From the NCBI GenBank assembly GCA_018389105.1, contig JACATO010000645.1, positions 186,001 to 250,000 on the forward strand: 64,000 bases of DNA. The letters run 5' to 3'. The notes under the pieces are model-generated. The model ran no database searches. It saw only the letters and a list, made by a program, of their open reading frames with translations, and was not told where the DNA came from. This DNA comes from Nautilus pompilius (Eukaryota > Mollusca > Cephalopoda > Nautilida > Nautilidae). Each line of letters starts with the position of its first letter. Within the stretch, counting starts at the first letter, position 1. The translations under genes and the position numbers were made by a program. Shown here piece after piece: positions 35,980 to 48,333 of the stretch.

Positions 35980-37249
35980 GGTTAGACGGTAGCCACAGCA
36001 ATGCTGCTTTATCTAGGAGCATAAACAAATAACTATACAGAAAAAACAATGTTGCAAAGCGCAAGGAATTGTCAACATTTCCAGAGTATCCCTCCCCTGC
36101 CTACACTCAGTACATCTGCACAGATATATAAAGGAAAGAAAGTCTGCTAGTAAAAAAAAAAAGAAGCAAACACTGGAAAGTAATGCCATCAGAGAATAAA
36201 GGATTGAAGCATGAGATGGAGAGAAATCAATATCCCCAGACCATTCTAACTGAGAGGCTAGAAACTGATGAGAAACATCTGAAGACAGCTTTTAAGCAGA
36301 TAATCCATGTAAAATAATGATGTCAGAGATTCCATGTTATGAAGAAAGCTCAGGAATTAGTAAGTAGCAAGTTAAGAAACATGTAACCAAGACAGCAATA
36401 TCAAACTAATACTCTTTGCTTAATCAATCTGTATAACAAAGAAGAAGATAAGAGATCCAATAAAATGCATTCACTACACAAAGCCAACTAAAAGTCAAAG
36501 CATGGTACAAAACAGAATCAACATCATTAACAACTATTTAAATTTGGAGACCAGTACTATGTAAAAGACTGTTAGATTAACACTTTTAGGAGCAGTAGTA
36601 AGAAGGGGTGACTGACAACCTAGTGGTTAACTACCAAGGCTGAAAGCCCTCCCAAGCATGGTTTACTCTCACTTTTCTTTACCAGCTGGCTGTGTACTTT
36701 TCCTCTGGTTTATTCCCACATCTAAAAAAGAAGAGAGTTCCAGTAAACACATTCATTCATTTGGTTCATTTGGTAGCAAAAAGTGCTATTGACATTTACT
36801 GTCCAAATTACCATCTTGGAAGGACCTGGCTACTCTCCAAGCACCATTCTTGGCCAAAGATGCCACGTGAAACCTTTTGCGGCTCTTTATTGACTGTGAC
36901 AGTTCATAGAACTATGCAACCTACATACAGACAGTAGTAAGAAAGATTCCATTCTGTCCAGAATAAAAAGTCAATTGGTGATTTATGTTAGATACATCTA
37001 AATAGATAAGATCAGACAAAAGTACTCAAAATATATCAATCTTCACTAGTTGGTTATTCAATTAGGATCTGTGTACCCATTTAGACTTGCTAGCAGATGC
37101 CACAGTGACCAAGATATTTTCATTAGCAGGCCACTCCAAGACACTGATCATTTGAGTTCATCAGCAATTGCAAAAGGCAAAGAAAATGCGTTGTCTCAAA
37201 TGCTTAGTGACAAAGAGAGGAAAAAGTTGGTTAGAGAAGATGGTGAAAT

Positions 37250-37830
37250 TCAATGACCATCAAAAAATAAACCAACTGATAGAGATATTCAGTGTAGGAC
37301 AGTCCACAGCCAGCCCCAGACATATCATGTAAAGAATGTTGGAATGAATAGATTATGACAATAGAAGACCATTGCATAAACTTACTGATTACAGTTACCA
37401 ACTTGAAAAGATGCTTCTTGTGAAGTAAGTAGTACAGACACTGGAATAAGGAGAAGTGGCAAAAAGTGATGCAGTCTGATAAATTATGCTTTACCATTTT
37501 TCTGCACAGATATGGAGAAAGCTATGTAAATCACCCAACCCCACCTGTGTGTTCATGGTTTGAGGAACATGACAAAGATTTAGGCGTATGTCATGGCCAG
37601 CACAATCCCTGGATCTCAATCTGCATGAGCATCTGAGAGATGAACTTGAAAGATGCATTCATCATTATGATCCTCTGCCTACCTTACTCCATACATCACA
37701 TAATATTAATGACTAAATGTGAAAATATACCTCAAGTCACATTCCAACACTCTGTAGATTTTTATTCCATGTCATGTCAAGGCTACTGAGCAAAAGGTGG
37801 CCCAAGCCAGTGTATATTAGCTGTGAAAAT
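37250..37830 (+). mobile_element. Tc1-like transposase fragment
   Basis: The plus strand has broken frames that resemble Tc1 transposase. HWNKEKWQKVMQSDKLCFTI (around 37440-37500) fits the HWTxxxWxKVLWSDESxF block, with the first aspartate region degenerate. MSWPAQSLDLNLHEHLRDEL (from about 37586) fits the WPAQSPDLNPIEHLWDEL block holding the last two-thirds of the DDE site. It continues to LPTLLHTSHNI. Stops between the blocks make it a dead copy. Inverted repeats were not identified. Confidence 0.8.
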
Positions 37831-39508
37831 GAATGCCATTGGACAATAAAAGACATGAATAAGCCACCAGGTTAATAATGACTATCAAACAGACTGTGGC
37901 AAGATGTCAACTATTCTTGATGGCTATGTCCTAGGTCAACAGTATGCAGAAACAGACAGAGATTCACATTAAGACCTGCACACCAAAAATTAAAATAGCT
38001 GCAAAAAAGATGGTCCACACAGAGGCTGATGAAATAACTAGGGCATCTCACCAAGAAACAGTATGTTGAATGGTGATTTCATGAAAAAAGTGGCAGATCT
38101 CTCAGCTGCTAGAGACAAGACTTTAGAAATAGTTGAAAGGGTCTAAATAAAAAAAAAAAAAATGGAGTTGATGAGGCTATAAATATTTCAGCTTAAAATG
38201 GTACAGTACATTTGTTGCAAACCTGAAACCTGATCAGGAAAATTAGAACCATAAACATGGCCATTAATTATTCTGAAAGTTACCACTCCCTAGACTATTT
38301 GAAGAAAGTTCCAAAAATATTAGTATAATATAATAGGCAGAATTTATATTTTAAATAATGATAATTCATTTAATAAGTTTTTGAGGCTATGAATAGGAGA
38401 TGCTACATTTTTAAAAATTGTCTTGAGTAATGGAATGCTGTAGCCATGTCTTATTCATGACCTCATGAAAAAAGATTCTTTTTTAAAGGAAGCACATTGG
38501 TGAAATAAAAATTTTGATATCTTCAAATACATTATTTGTATCTTTTAAATTATAATTTTAGAAAGAAAACTTTAAATCACTTCTGCATATCAGTTATTCA
38601 GATTTTTCTGAGAAAGGCCAACTATATTTGAATTAAAATACCACAACTATTATGGTTCATCTTTAAAAACATTTGGAGCACTTTGAAAAAAATAATCTTT
38701 CAGATGAGAAGAGACAAGTGTCAGGGATGAGAACCACCAACAAAGTAATAAAAAGAATAAAAAAAACAACAAAACTGGCAACATTGTTTCATGCTGCATC
38801 TTGTCTTGCAAATTCATAATATAGGTTTAACAAAACACCCTAGCAGTTGAACAGGAAGGAAAACAATAAGGAATACCAGCAAGGACAGTGTGCCACTACT
38901 AAGTATCTTCATGCTTATGTACAAGAATCACTTTGACAAAGATATTCTAAATGTGGGGCAAAGAAAATGATTCTCTATCAATTATTTAACCAATTCTTTC
39001 TAAAGAGAGTTTACAGACAAAATCACTTTGCTCAGCATATATATACAACAATAGCAAAGTATTTTAAAATGGTATTAAATAATGCAAAAAAAATAAAATA
39101 AAATAATTTCTGGTCAGATCATCATCAGCAATTTCTAAGCCCCTGATGCGAATGGGTATTTTTTGAGATGTTACTTGTGTCTTTTACTAACCAGCAACAA
39201 TGCCCAGTGTATGCTAATAAAACTAAAGTCAGCATACTAGGAACAGCAGCTGAAGTAAGTACTAACTGGGCTCTTAAAACATTTTTACTCAATCCTTGAT
39301 CAGTACAAAAAATATTCAAAATAAACTGCTACAGTTTTCAATAGTTATTTGTATAAAATAATGAAAAATGACTTTCACAAAAATATTTAACCAAGCAATA
39401 ATAAAACTGGTGTAACCAGGTAAGATCTTTCCTGTTTCATTAGAACACAAGCTGAAACTTCTGTCATCATCATCAACAAAAAAAAACTATAGAAAGAAAA
39501 CTTCTTAC

Positions 39509-39599
39509 TTATGTTGTAATTCTTGTCAAAATATGTCACCCTGTCTCTGTATTCATAGGAATCAAAGTATGGCTCTACATACGTGATCTGAATATATGC
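39509..39599 (-). CDS. DOCK7: DOCK exon h, DHR-2 lobe B (residues 319-348)
   Basis: The exon is 91 nt, enters in phase 0 and leaves after the first base of a codon. The acceptor is tctgtttacag before GCATAT, and the donor is AACATAA followed by gtaagaag. It encodes [20 protein letters not shown] and then [10 protein letters not shown]. Joining its last base to the next exon gives K-R-F-M-Y, as expected. Confidence 0.96.
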
Positions 39600-40279
39600 C
39601 TGTAAACAGAATAGATGTTTTGAGTTGAATTTTCAGTATTAGCAGATGTTTTCTTCAAAATAAAAATTTCTTATAAAGAGCAATGCAGTTAAAATCCATA
39701 TCCTGTCCCATCTGAATGGATGCCACCAGGAAGAGATGAAAGTATGAAACAATCTTTATTATAAAAGAATACCATATATGACTTGTGTCAAATGAAGCTG
39801 CTAAAATATTCGTTCTTAGAAACAAAGGTAAATAACATGATGTTAAAATGATTTGGATTACAAGTTACACCACTCAGTGTAATGAAATTCAAAGAAGTGA
39901 TAAGATAATAAAAAATAAAACACAATTAACATGTACACAAAGAAAAGCATAAAATTAGTGAAAGAGGCTTTTCTTGGACTGGTTAGTCTGAGAGCCACCT
40001 AAAATTCCCCAAGTGTAAAATCAACAGACATTTTAGTTTTTGCAGTTCTATCTGCTCTCAAAATTCTTGATGAACCTGTCAAGCCCAGAATTCTTTGCCA
40101 CCCTGTTTACTCCTGAAGGTGCCAGCTTCCTAACTTATGCAAAATCTGTTGATCCTAATGTAAAAGTAAAGGAAGGAAATTTAGGTCTATCTCTGAATCA
40201 CAAATTTCATTTATTTTTTCTCTGTGATTTCAGCCATTTCTCATTCTAGAAAGGATTGTATTTGTGCCAACCTCCTCAA

Positions 40280-41400
40280 GGTATAGTCTTTTACGCCACT
40301 GCATAAATGTTCTCTTATTTTCTTGTTCATAGAATCAACAGAGCCCCCTGCAATGTAATTCAAGTAAGGCTCTTGCAGATGGTCTTAAGCAGGGAGTCAA
40401 ACCGAACCAGCTCTCTCTAAACCAAAAACTGAACAAATTAAAAATTCATTCCAATACTGTTGCTTGTGTTATGGCAGAGCTGACTTCATACACACATAAT
40501 GGGGTAGATTTAGGGACAAAAGACCCATTAATTACATCAGATATATGGACTAGTCAACACACAGTGAAATCATTCATGTAACTGATCGTCTAATAAGTTA
40601 ATGAGAATTTCCAGCAATGTATGTAATGTTGTGTTCTATGCCAGACATTTTTCCTGGTCTCATACCAGGGAGAACATTGAGTATATGATTTGTAGCATGA
40701 TGTCATAATGGAAAATTCATGATGAGAGACAGCATGCTTGGTGAGAATAGTGAGTGTCACCTTATTCTCATGGTGAATGACTGTTAAGCCAGCAAACAGT
40801 CATCAACACTTCTGCAAGCATTTGTTGCATCAGTACCCATTTCATTCGCTCAAGTGTGGGCCATAATGAGTTCAAAAAACTTCAAACTAATCTAGACATT
40901 AAACAGCTGCTGTTCCCTTTCCAAGATGACATCATGCTAGAACAAGAGCTTACAATGAAATGACTGATCTAAATTCATACTGCCAACCATAACCTCCCAA
41001 CCTTGAGAGAGAGTTAGTGAAATCTCATTGAGAAAGTGCTAAATGTGCTTCAAGTGTTCTTCGAAATTGCACAAAAAAGCTGTTGCCATTGGATGATGTT
41101 ATCCTTCAGAGTTGCTCTTGATTGATACTTATCTAAGTCTGGAAATGTGGTTTAGATATGCTGAATAAGAAATCATTCAATCCTGACCACTTTTCTGGAT
41201 CTGCTACAGCTGAGGATCAAGAAATCCAAGGTGAAAAAGTGGCTTGTAGAGAAAATGCAGTCCCCTGTAAGTTGGTGGAAGTAACATCAATAGTATGCTA
41301 ATTCCAGCTGGCAAAGAAGATTGTAAAGAAAAACACAGATGAATGTGAGTGTTCCCACAGCTTGCCAAGTTCTGAAGTCGAACCTTCTACTAGTAGTCGT
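40280..41400 (+). mobile_element. hAT transposon remnant, ZBED-like, copy A
   Basis: Decayed plus-strand coding includes LITSDIWTSQHTVKSF near 40530, matching the T-x-D-x-W-T-S block with the first catalytic aspartate of ZBED1/ZBED6-like hAT transposases. A later segment reads NSECHLILMVNDC. No open frame of useful length remains. It lies directly before copy B, from which it differs, so two separate insertions seem more likely than one element. Confidence 0.6.
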
Positions 41401-41449
41401 GTACATTTAGTTAATTTTGATTAATAAAAAATTAATTAACATAACTGTG

Positions 41450-43130
41450 TTTGTTTTGGTCTCTGAATTTGCATGTAAAAATCTGCTTACATTGTTGCAA
41501 CATGCAAAAACAGCTCAACCCTGTCCAAAAAGACTTCAATTCTGACCAAAGGAAAATTATTTTTAGTACCAGATATGAGGTAGGAAATCATGCTGCCAAT
41601 ATGAAAAGACATGTTCAGAAGTTCTATGCAAAAAAAATTCAAAGCTCACTGAAAAGAAGGCAACAAAAAATAAACTTTGGACTGTGTTTTGACAACACAG
41701 GGAAAGTGATGAAGTGTCTTTTTTAATGCTTGTGTTGAATTAATGACATTGAATGGAAAACCTTTCCACTTAATGGAAGACTGACTTTAGAAACATAATT
41801 GAGCCAAAAGTTTATATCATAATGTTTTTTTTTTATTGCTGATAATATTAAGAAGTGTCAAATGTCAGCAGTGACAGTGACATTTGACAGTTCATCAAAA
41901 AAGGTAATTTTTCTTTTAAGATTGTGCAACAAATTTGGATTGCTGTTTTGAGTAATATCATTCAGTTTGTTGCAGTGTGTACCATAGCTATGAAAGAAAT
42001 TAAAAAACAAATACATTCCTGCATCTCAGGAATATACTTCTTCCAAGTACTTATGCAATATGATATCACTATGCAGCAAATATGCTGCATAACAACAGAT
42101 ATTAGTGCAAACTTGATAAAGAGTGTCCAACATAAGAATGATGATGATGAACAGGGTTACAGATACTGGAGAAGAAATACTTGATGTTGTTGCATAGGAA
42201 GAGGTTTGTCATAAAGAAAGTAATTCAGGTGAGATGCATGGACTGAAACAAGCAACACTAAGTGAACTTGATACTGGTGTTGCAGCAGTAAGCATCCACT
42301 GCTCAGTGCACAGTCTTCAGCTAGCAGTTTATGATATGCATAACAATCAATATACCTCTTGTACAGATGCTAAAGCTAATTTGATCTGGAAAAAATGGAG
42401 AACTCAGATGTGCATGGTTATTCATAAGAAACTTAAATTGCCCAATCAAATTGCACCAAACTTGTGATCTGCTTGAGTGCTTGCTCAAGTTGAAGGAATT
42501 CTGCTAAGATCTTGCAGCATCAAATTCTCAGCTTCATATCACGGACACTAAGTGGACCACCATTAAACAAATGGCCACTTTTCTCAAACCATCAAAGATA
42601 GCAACAAATGGCTGAAAAGTCAGCTTGAAACCTTAAAGTGTCAATGCTTTTCTTGGAGAGCCTGTTGAACCTAACTAAAAGAAGAAGAAAATTTCTGAAA
42701 AATACCATTTTTCTTTTTGTCAATCTTTCTTGATCCACAACACCAGCTGTTATTATGTGAGGAAGGAAAAAAAGCTAGGCTAAAGCTCACCTTATCAAGC
42801 TATGCACCACCAGCAGAAGCAACCATCAAGCAAAGCAGGAGGTAGAAAGGGTAATAAATACTAGAGATGAGAGATAACACTGGTACAATTCTAGATTTTC
42901 TTACTCATAAGCCTCCAGTAAATAAAAAAAGAAAATAATTTGAAATTCTAGCTTCAGCAAAGAAACAATCAATCTCAACTCTACAAACTGGCTGAAGTCA
43001 CTGGCTGCTCCATTAACACAAGTTACAGTTGAATGTGCATTTTCTGGTCCAAAGTTCATGTTTTTGCCACAAAGAACAAACAAGACTGAAGAGATCCTGG
43101 TAATCCATTGCATCATTTTCAAAGGACAAG
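41450..43130 (+). mobile_element. hAT transposon remnant with BED zinc finger, copy B
   Basis: The plus strand encodes a BED-type finger end (HAANMKRHVQKFYAKKIQSS, from about 41590), then CITTDISANLIKSVQHKN (second catalytic aspartate context), then AAVSIHCSVHSLQLAVYD (the CxxHxxQL motif). At the end, TVECAFSGPKFMFLPQRTNK (about 43025) is the C-terminal hAT dimerisation motif. Many stops and frame changes separate these blocks. The orientation is antisense to the DOCK gene. Terminal repeats were not found. Confidence 0.82.
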
Positions 43131-43629
43131 TATGACTGTAGAATAGAAATTTGCATCTTTTGGCACAAAATCAGCTAGATTATTTTGCTTAATGGCACAT
43201 TACTCTTAACAATGATAAAAGGTTTATGGTTTCAGACTGGATTGTATATGTGAACTGATTAAAACTAGTTCAGGATATTTTTTTTCCAGAGCACTACACA
43301 TAGCAACCATAGCAGACAATCTCATAATGTGGTTTGACTCCCTAGTCTAAGTTCAATGAGATGATTATAGACAAGTAAGCATTATTCAAGCAGTTTTGTA
43401 TATTTCATTCACATTTTGGAGCCAGAATGGCTGCTGAAAAAGGTTTTCGGGGCTATTGGCAACATATTCTTTCATGAATCAATGTATGCATCACAACAAT
43501 TAGAATTATTAGGTTTTTTTTCATGATATATTCTTCAACTATCTCTCCATTTATCTCTCTTTCATTGACAGTACCTCAGTGTGGACAATGTGCATTAAAG
43601 TCACCAACTATGATAGTTTTGAAGGAGGT

Positions 43630-43785
43630 ACACAAAGACAGAAAAACAGAGAGAAAAACAGAAATATACAGGCAAACAGAAAGACAGAGACAAAGGCAAA
43701 GAGACAGAAACAGACCATATACAAGGAGGCACAGAGAGAGAGAGACACACACACACACACACACAGAGAGAAAGGCAAAGACATT
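43630..43785. repeat. Purine-rich tract and (CA)n microsatellite
   Basis: A degenerate (CAGA/CAAA)n tract is followed by agagagag and about ten CA units near 43745-43764. It is open in several frames on both strands only because of its composition. Confidence 0.9.
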
Positions 43786-44359
43786 ATAGTATGCTTGTCT
43801 AAATAGTAAAGGTTTATAATGGCGATGTCCTGTTTGCTCAGTGTGATAAACACCACCACTAAGATCTTTAGGCTCTGTTATGTCAATGCCACAATTAACA
43901 TATCATTAAAGTTCAGTTTCATTCTTGGTTTCATTTTAATTTCTTGAATTAGTATATTGGTCCATACATTCATCATTTAGTGGTTTCTTAAGTTTGATTT
44001 AATTACACCTGTATTCCAATGAAGAACATGTACTTCTCTTCCAGTTGCATGTTTTCACTCCAATCTTGGCATGGTCCATGCAAAGCATTGACAACTGATA
44101 TGGTATGTAGCTTTGTCTATCTCATGAGGTGATATTGGAGCAAATGACATGTCTGTCTTGCTAAAGAACACACATACATGATGCCTGCATGTATGTTTTT
44201 TCCAACCACTGGACCAGAAAAATCTACTAGTGTTTTACCAAACAAATTTTTACTAGCTTACTTAGTACTATGATTAACCCTTGAATAATATTATGAACAG
44301 ATGTAAATACAAAATTGACATATTGAAGAAAAATAGTTTTATATTAAAAAATTACTAAC

Positions 44360-44449
44360 TTTGTCTGGATCGAGCTTTTGTTTCTCCACTGTATTTGAGT
44401 CCTTGATCATGTGAGTCACATCATAGCCAAAGCGCTCTCCATAGAAACT
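44360..44449 (-). CDS. DOCK7: DOCK exon g, DHR-2 lobe B (residues 289-318)
   Basis: The exon is 90 nt and in phase 0 at both ends. The acceptor is atgttttcag before AGTTTC, and the donor is GACAAA followed by gttagt. It encodes [20 protein letters not shown] and then [10 protein letters not shown]. It matches the FYGERFG...VIKDSNPVDKCKLDPNK block of DOCK7 and precedes [12 protein letters not shown] in the next exon, exactly as in the family. Confidence 0.96.
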
Positions 44450-46191
44450 CTGAAAACATAAAGTTTCAAGTATTATGATTATATGATGCTGCAATATTAT
44501 ATCTTCTAAACTAAAAAAACCCATCAAAACACAAGGTCATTTTTGGTTTTATATATTAATTCCCCTAAAAAAGTTTTAATCTACGTTAAAACATCTGAGA
44601 GAATGTCTAAAAAAAAAATGAGTTGTAGCCAGGTAAATGAATTAGAAATTAGTTTAACTTTGAAGAAAAAAAACACAACCAGAATGTTAGACAGTGTCAA
44701 CAATCGTTCTCAGCAGAACTCTTAAGGTACTGTAACAAGATGAATCAGCACTGCATGACCATTTCATTTTCTTTTACCAATAAAAAGTTAAAAAGAAAAA
44801 ACTAATTAATGAACAAGATATAATGCTTCATGTTAGAAATTATAAAATACTAACAGACCATTGAATATAAACAGAATTTCTTTTTCTTCTTATCAGTACT
44901 GTATATTCAACAAACTACAAGTTAATAAGACTCCATGACAGGGGTGATATTTAGAATATACAGATCATTTTAAGAACTATTTCTAACTTTCTTTTTTTTT
45001 ATTTCGTTTAAATATACTCTATATACTAAGTAAAATGTTATAATAAAAATTAGAATGTGACACCCAATAGACTCAACTTTTAGTTTAATGAAGCAAGGTA
45101 AAAAGTAATTAAGTTTTTCTTTTATTTTAAATTCCATCCTAGATAAAATGTAATAGAAACATTAATTATCATTAGTTATTAAGAACTGGTCATAACACTT
45201 TCAAGTTTAATTTCAAAGGTGAGGATCATTAGAATACTATAGCAGAACCACTCTGAAGTCGCAATCCCAGTTTTCTGAAACAGTATAAAAAGTATAATCT
45301 TTAAATGAGAATAAAATACTAAGTAATGAACAAATAATTGAACTTTCACTGACATTGCATTCAACTGTCAAAATAATAAGTAAAAAATTGATCTGGATGT
45401 GAAAAGAAAATACAAATAAAGATGTAAAAGACATTTTAACCCCGTGGAGTTCTGTTCCATCTTGAGTAAACACAGCTATGTGAAAAGTATTTAAACTTGT
45501 TTGTTTTTTTTGTTTTGTCTTATTGTTTTCATGAAACTGAATACAAATCAACAAAAGCTCATTATTTACTTAACTTAGTATCTTATTCCTATTTAAAAAT
45601 TAATTTAGTAATATATAGCACTGATAAAGTTTCAAGAAGATACCTATTATTATCTTAGTTTCTATTATCTTGCACTGAGCTAATTAAGGTTATCAGTATT
45701 TAATGGTCTTTTGAATTATCAGATCTCTCTTGAGAATTTATACTCAAAATACTATTGTTATAAAATACTTATCTGAATCATCATTTACCCCTACACACCA
45801 ATGAATTAAGGTTTAGTGAAATAAATTTTGACACGGCAGTAAATACAGTAAGTATTCTGCAGTACCCCTCAGCTTAAGAAGCCTACAGGGGCCTGTCAGC
45901 TGGTTACATCTTTTGACAGGTTTTACTGCCCATGTTCTCATTACTCACTGCCATAATTTCCAGTCAGTTTACTCCTGATTGCAAAAAAAGATAAAACCAC
46001 AACTACTTTAGAATTTACATTATTCAATATTAGGAATTGTAGTCGAAGTATTCGTGAAATACATCACCAACCCCAGTGATGGTCAAGCTTGCTTAAGAAA
46101 TGTTGGTAAAATAATTTTGCTTAGCATAGCTCTGTTAGTGTATCATACAGATTTTACTGTTCCTCTTTTGAATGATATTTGAAAAACATAC
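44450..46191 (-). other. DOCK intron, no element recognised
   Basis: AT-rich GT-AG intron of about 1.7 kb with no coding exon or transposon I can name. The minus-strand open frame at 45237-45554 is T-rich and has no family features. Confidence 0.55.
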
Positions 46192-46326
46192 TTCCAGTCT
46201 GTGTGAAATCTCTGGTAGTTTTGTAATGGCTGGCTCTTTATAAACAAACTCTTCTCCATCCAGATCTCCAAATTTCTGCCCATAGAATCCAACACGAAAA
46301 TATGTGCCAAAAATTCTTTTTCCTTC
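46192..46326 (-). CDS. DOCK7: DOCK exon f, DHR-2 (residues 244-288)
   Basis: The exon is 135 nt and in phase 0 at both ends. The acceptor is gaattttttag before GAAGGA, and the donor is CTGGAA followed by gtatgt. It encodes [20 protein letters not shown], then [20 protein letters not shown] and [16 protein letters not shown]...[12 protein letters not shown] is one of the best conserved DHR-2 blocks and lies in lobe B, which contacts switch 1 of the GTPase. Confidence 0.97.
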
Positions 46327-47224
46327 CTAAAAAATTCATTAAAAGATTTAAACTTTTTTATAAATACACAGATTATCCATAAAAAAATATTAAATAAAAA
46401 GAAAATTTATAAAACTTCCTGAAAATGTATTCACGGAAACACCTGTATACCTTTGATCTCTGCAGTTATAGCTAATATTTTAATTTGCTTTGGCATAACT
46501 CTAAATAAAAAACTTTGTAAAATCTAATAAATACCTAACCAGTTGAAAATTCAAATTAGAATGACAAAAGTTTGAACAGTATAATAATAAGCAAGCACAG
46601 CCACTGTTAGAAAATCAGTTACCTGCATCATTGTATACTGTAGCTAAATGAAATTACTACACACTTAATTTAAAAAATAAAAACAAAATTATAATTACTT
46701 TGTAGCAAACATTATGAGAGAAACACCAGAATGCTTGTTGCAGCATCCCTGAAATAATTAACATACACTGTACTAATTATGAATGTGATACTTCCTGCAA
46801 ATTAACATTTTAAGCAAATTACATACTCATTAATTCAGATGTTAAAATCAATTCTTTTAAAAGGTAGGTACAGGAAATAATAAGTTTCCCCTTTTCCTGT
46901 AACAGAAACAAAACACCTTTGAAATAACCCATGTAAATAAATTATCAGGGAAGGTGTCAAGTCAAGTTAGACAAATGAGCAAGAATTAGAAAAGTGGCAA
47001 ACTTTGAACAGCAAAGAGAGTGACTAGGTTTACATGGAGAGAGTAATGGTGAATTGTTTGTTGTTTTTTAATTTGTCATACATAATGGATTCCATGTTGC
47101 AGGATAAAAGTTTACTGTGTATCGTGGTTTTTAACAGCACAATACATATGACAGGCTTTATCATAATGCACTACATTAAAATTTGAAAGGTCAACATCTT
47201 TTTCCTCTCTAATTTAGTTTACAT

Positions 47225-47708
47225 ACTATTTGGGGTGGAGACCAAGGACCACACTCTTTGGGTGAGGTCACTTGGGGTCAACCTTATGGTGGGGGTGGAA
47301 GGCGAGTACTCTACTTAGTGGCCTTAGTAGACGGAAAGTCCTCTGCCCGAAAAGAGTGGAGGCGAGAGGTGTTTTTTGCCTCTGGCCTGCCTGTCTGGCG
47401 AGGAAGGTTAGGTGCGCCGAGACCGGTTTAGGACTTGACGTGCCGAGGCCTTTTTTCCCAAGATTGGTTTTTGGCTGGGGAAGCAGTCACTCTAATGTGG
47501 GGCATTTGTGCCCCTAACTCTGGCTGCTGAGGCAGCCAGATACATGAGGTGCTTCGGCACCTCAACACGGCCTTTTAGGCCCTTACGGGAGCTTGTTCCA
47601 CACCTGGCTTCGGCCACCTCCACACCCTTCTCCTCAGAGATGAACACACATACACGAACTTTCACATGCACCCACACACAAGTACCACAAAAAAGAAAAA
47701 AAAAAAGA
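47225..47708 (+). mobile_element. GC-rich insert with A-rich 3' tail, probable retroelement 3' fragment
   Basis: A block of about 480 bp has clearly higher G+C than the AT-rich intron around it and ends in an A-rich tract (47686-47708). It carries short hairpin-like stretches such as gaggtgcttcggcacctc and an open frame at 47272-47517 with no recognised domain. A sharply different composition and a poly(A) end suggest a retrotransposed 3' untranslated region or processed sequence. I found no convincing target duplication. Confidence 0.5.
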
Positions 47709-47990
47709 TCCAACACTGATAATATTCTATTTTTAAATGAAAGAAGTTACAATATATTGCATACACTTTTTTTTTTTTTATAATTTGTGTTATATAAAAT
47801 GGCTTCATTTCCAGTTTGATTACATATTTATAGTCCACTAGCTGAGGTACCTGGCAGTGCATAGGGGAAAAATGGCTTTTATAAAACTTTTATAAAAAAG
47901 GCTTAACAACAATTTAAAAAAAAAAACATTTTATTTGTTTAAACACACAATTATTGAATGAACATTGAATTGATGCTAATGATACATTAC

Positions 47991-48225
47991 TTAACATTCC
48001 ATAAGAGCCTCTTTATAGACAATGTTTTTAGTTTTTCTTTGGGGTGAAAACCAAATCGCATTTTTGCTTTGGCCAACTCTTGAGCATCCAACATACAGTT
48101 GCTACGGGAAAGCGTGGATTTCCCAAATGAAGCCAACAACTTTCAAGGATTGGCCGTTTTATTGATGGTCATGGTAAAGCTGAGTTTTATAAGGAACTGG
48201 ATTCTCTGGAATTCAAAGGGGCTTT
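47991..48225 (-). mobile_element. Pif1/Helitron-type helicase C-terminal fragment
   Basis: On the minus strand one frame reads PFEFQRIQFLIKLSFTMTIN followed by KT, matching the FxxRxQFPxKxxFAMTINKSQGQ motif of Pif1 helicases. A second frame reads QLYVGCSRVGQSKNAIWF and then KTKNIVYKEALMEC before the stop at 47991, matching the conserved QLYVxxSR and KNIVYxEAL end. The two halves are separated by a frameshift and a stop. Stand-alone fragments of this kind in animal genomes usually come from Helitron transposons. Helitron ends were not identified. Confidence 0.82.
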
Positions 48226-48322
48226 CAAAAATGGGATAATGGCTATGTTAGAGCTGATGAACCTTTAGCAAACTACTAAATAAATTTTTATTCTTAGTTT
48301 TCAAAGTTATACTGTGATATCA

Positions 48323-48333
48323 AAAGCTGCCGT
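48323..48333. repeat. Left copy of 11-bp target-site duplication of the LINE
   Basis: The sequence aaagctgccgt occurs here and again, identically, at 48897-48907. The two copies bracket the truncated LINE exactly, with the A-rich 3' tail abutting this copy. Confidence 0.85.

Larger units (their letters stand above)
33294..39508 (-). other. DOCK intron with a hAT element and a Tc1 fragment
   Basis: The longest intron, about 6.2 kb, with GT-AG borders. It contains a ZBED5-like hAT with both ends (33485-35979) and a Tc1-like transposase fragment (37250-37830). The rest, 35980-37250 and 37830-39508, shows no feature I can name. Confidence 0.6.
39600..44359 (-). other. DOCK intron with two hAT remnants and a microsatellite
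   Basis: GT-AG intron of about 4.8 kb. It contains two neighbouring hAT remnants (about 40280-41400 and 41450-43130) and a purine-rich/CA microsatellite (43630-43785). No other coding element is recognised in 39600-40280 or 43790-44359. Confidence 0.6.

Noticed and set aside
43523..43859. Overlapping open frames on both strands rich in KTERQR or CVCVSLSLC
   Set aside because: They are translations of the purine-rich/CA microsatellite.
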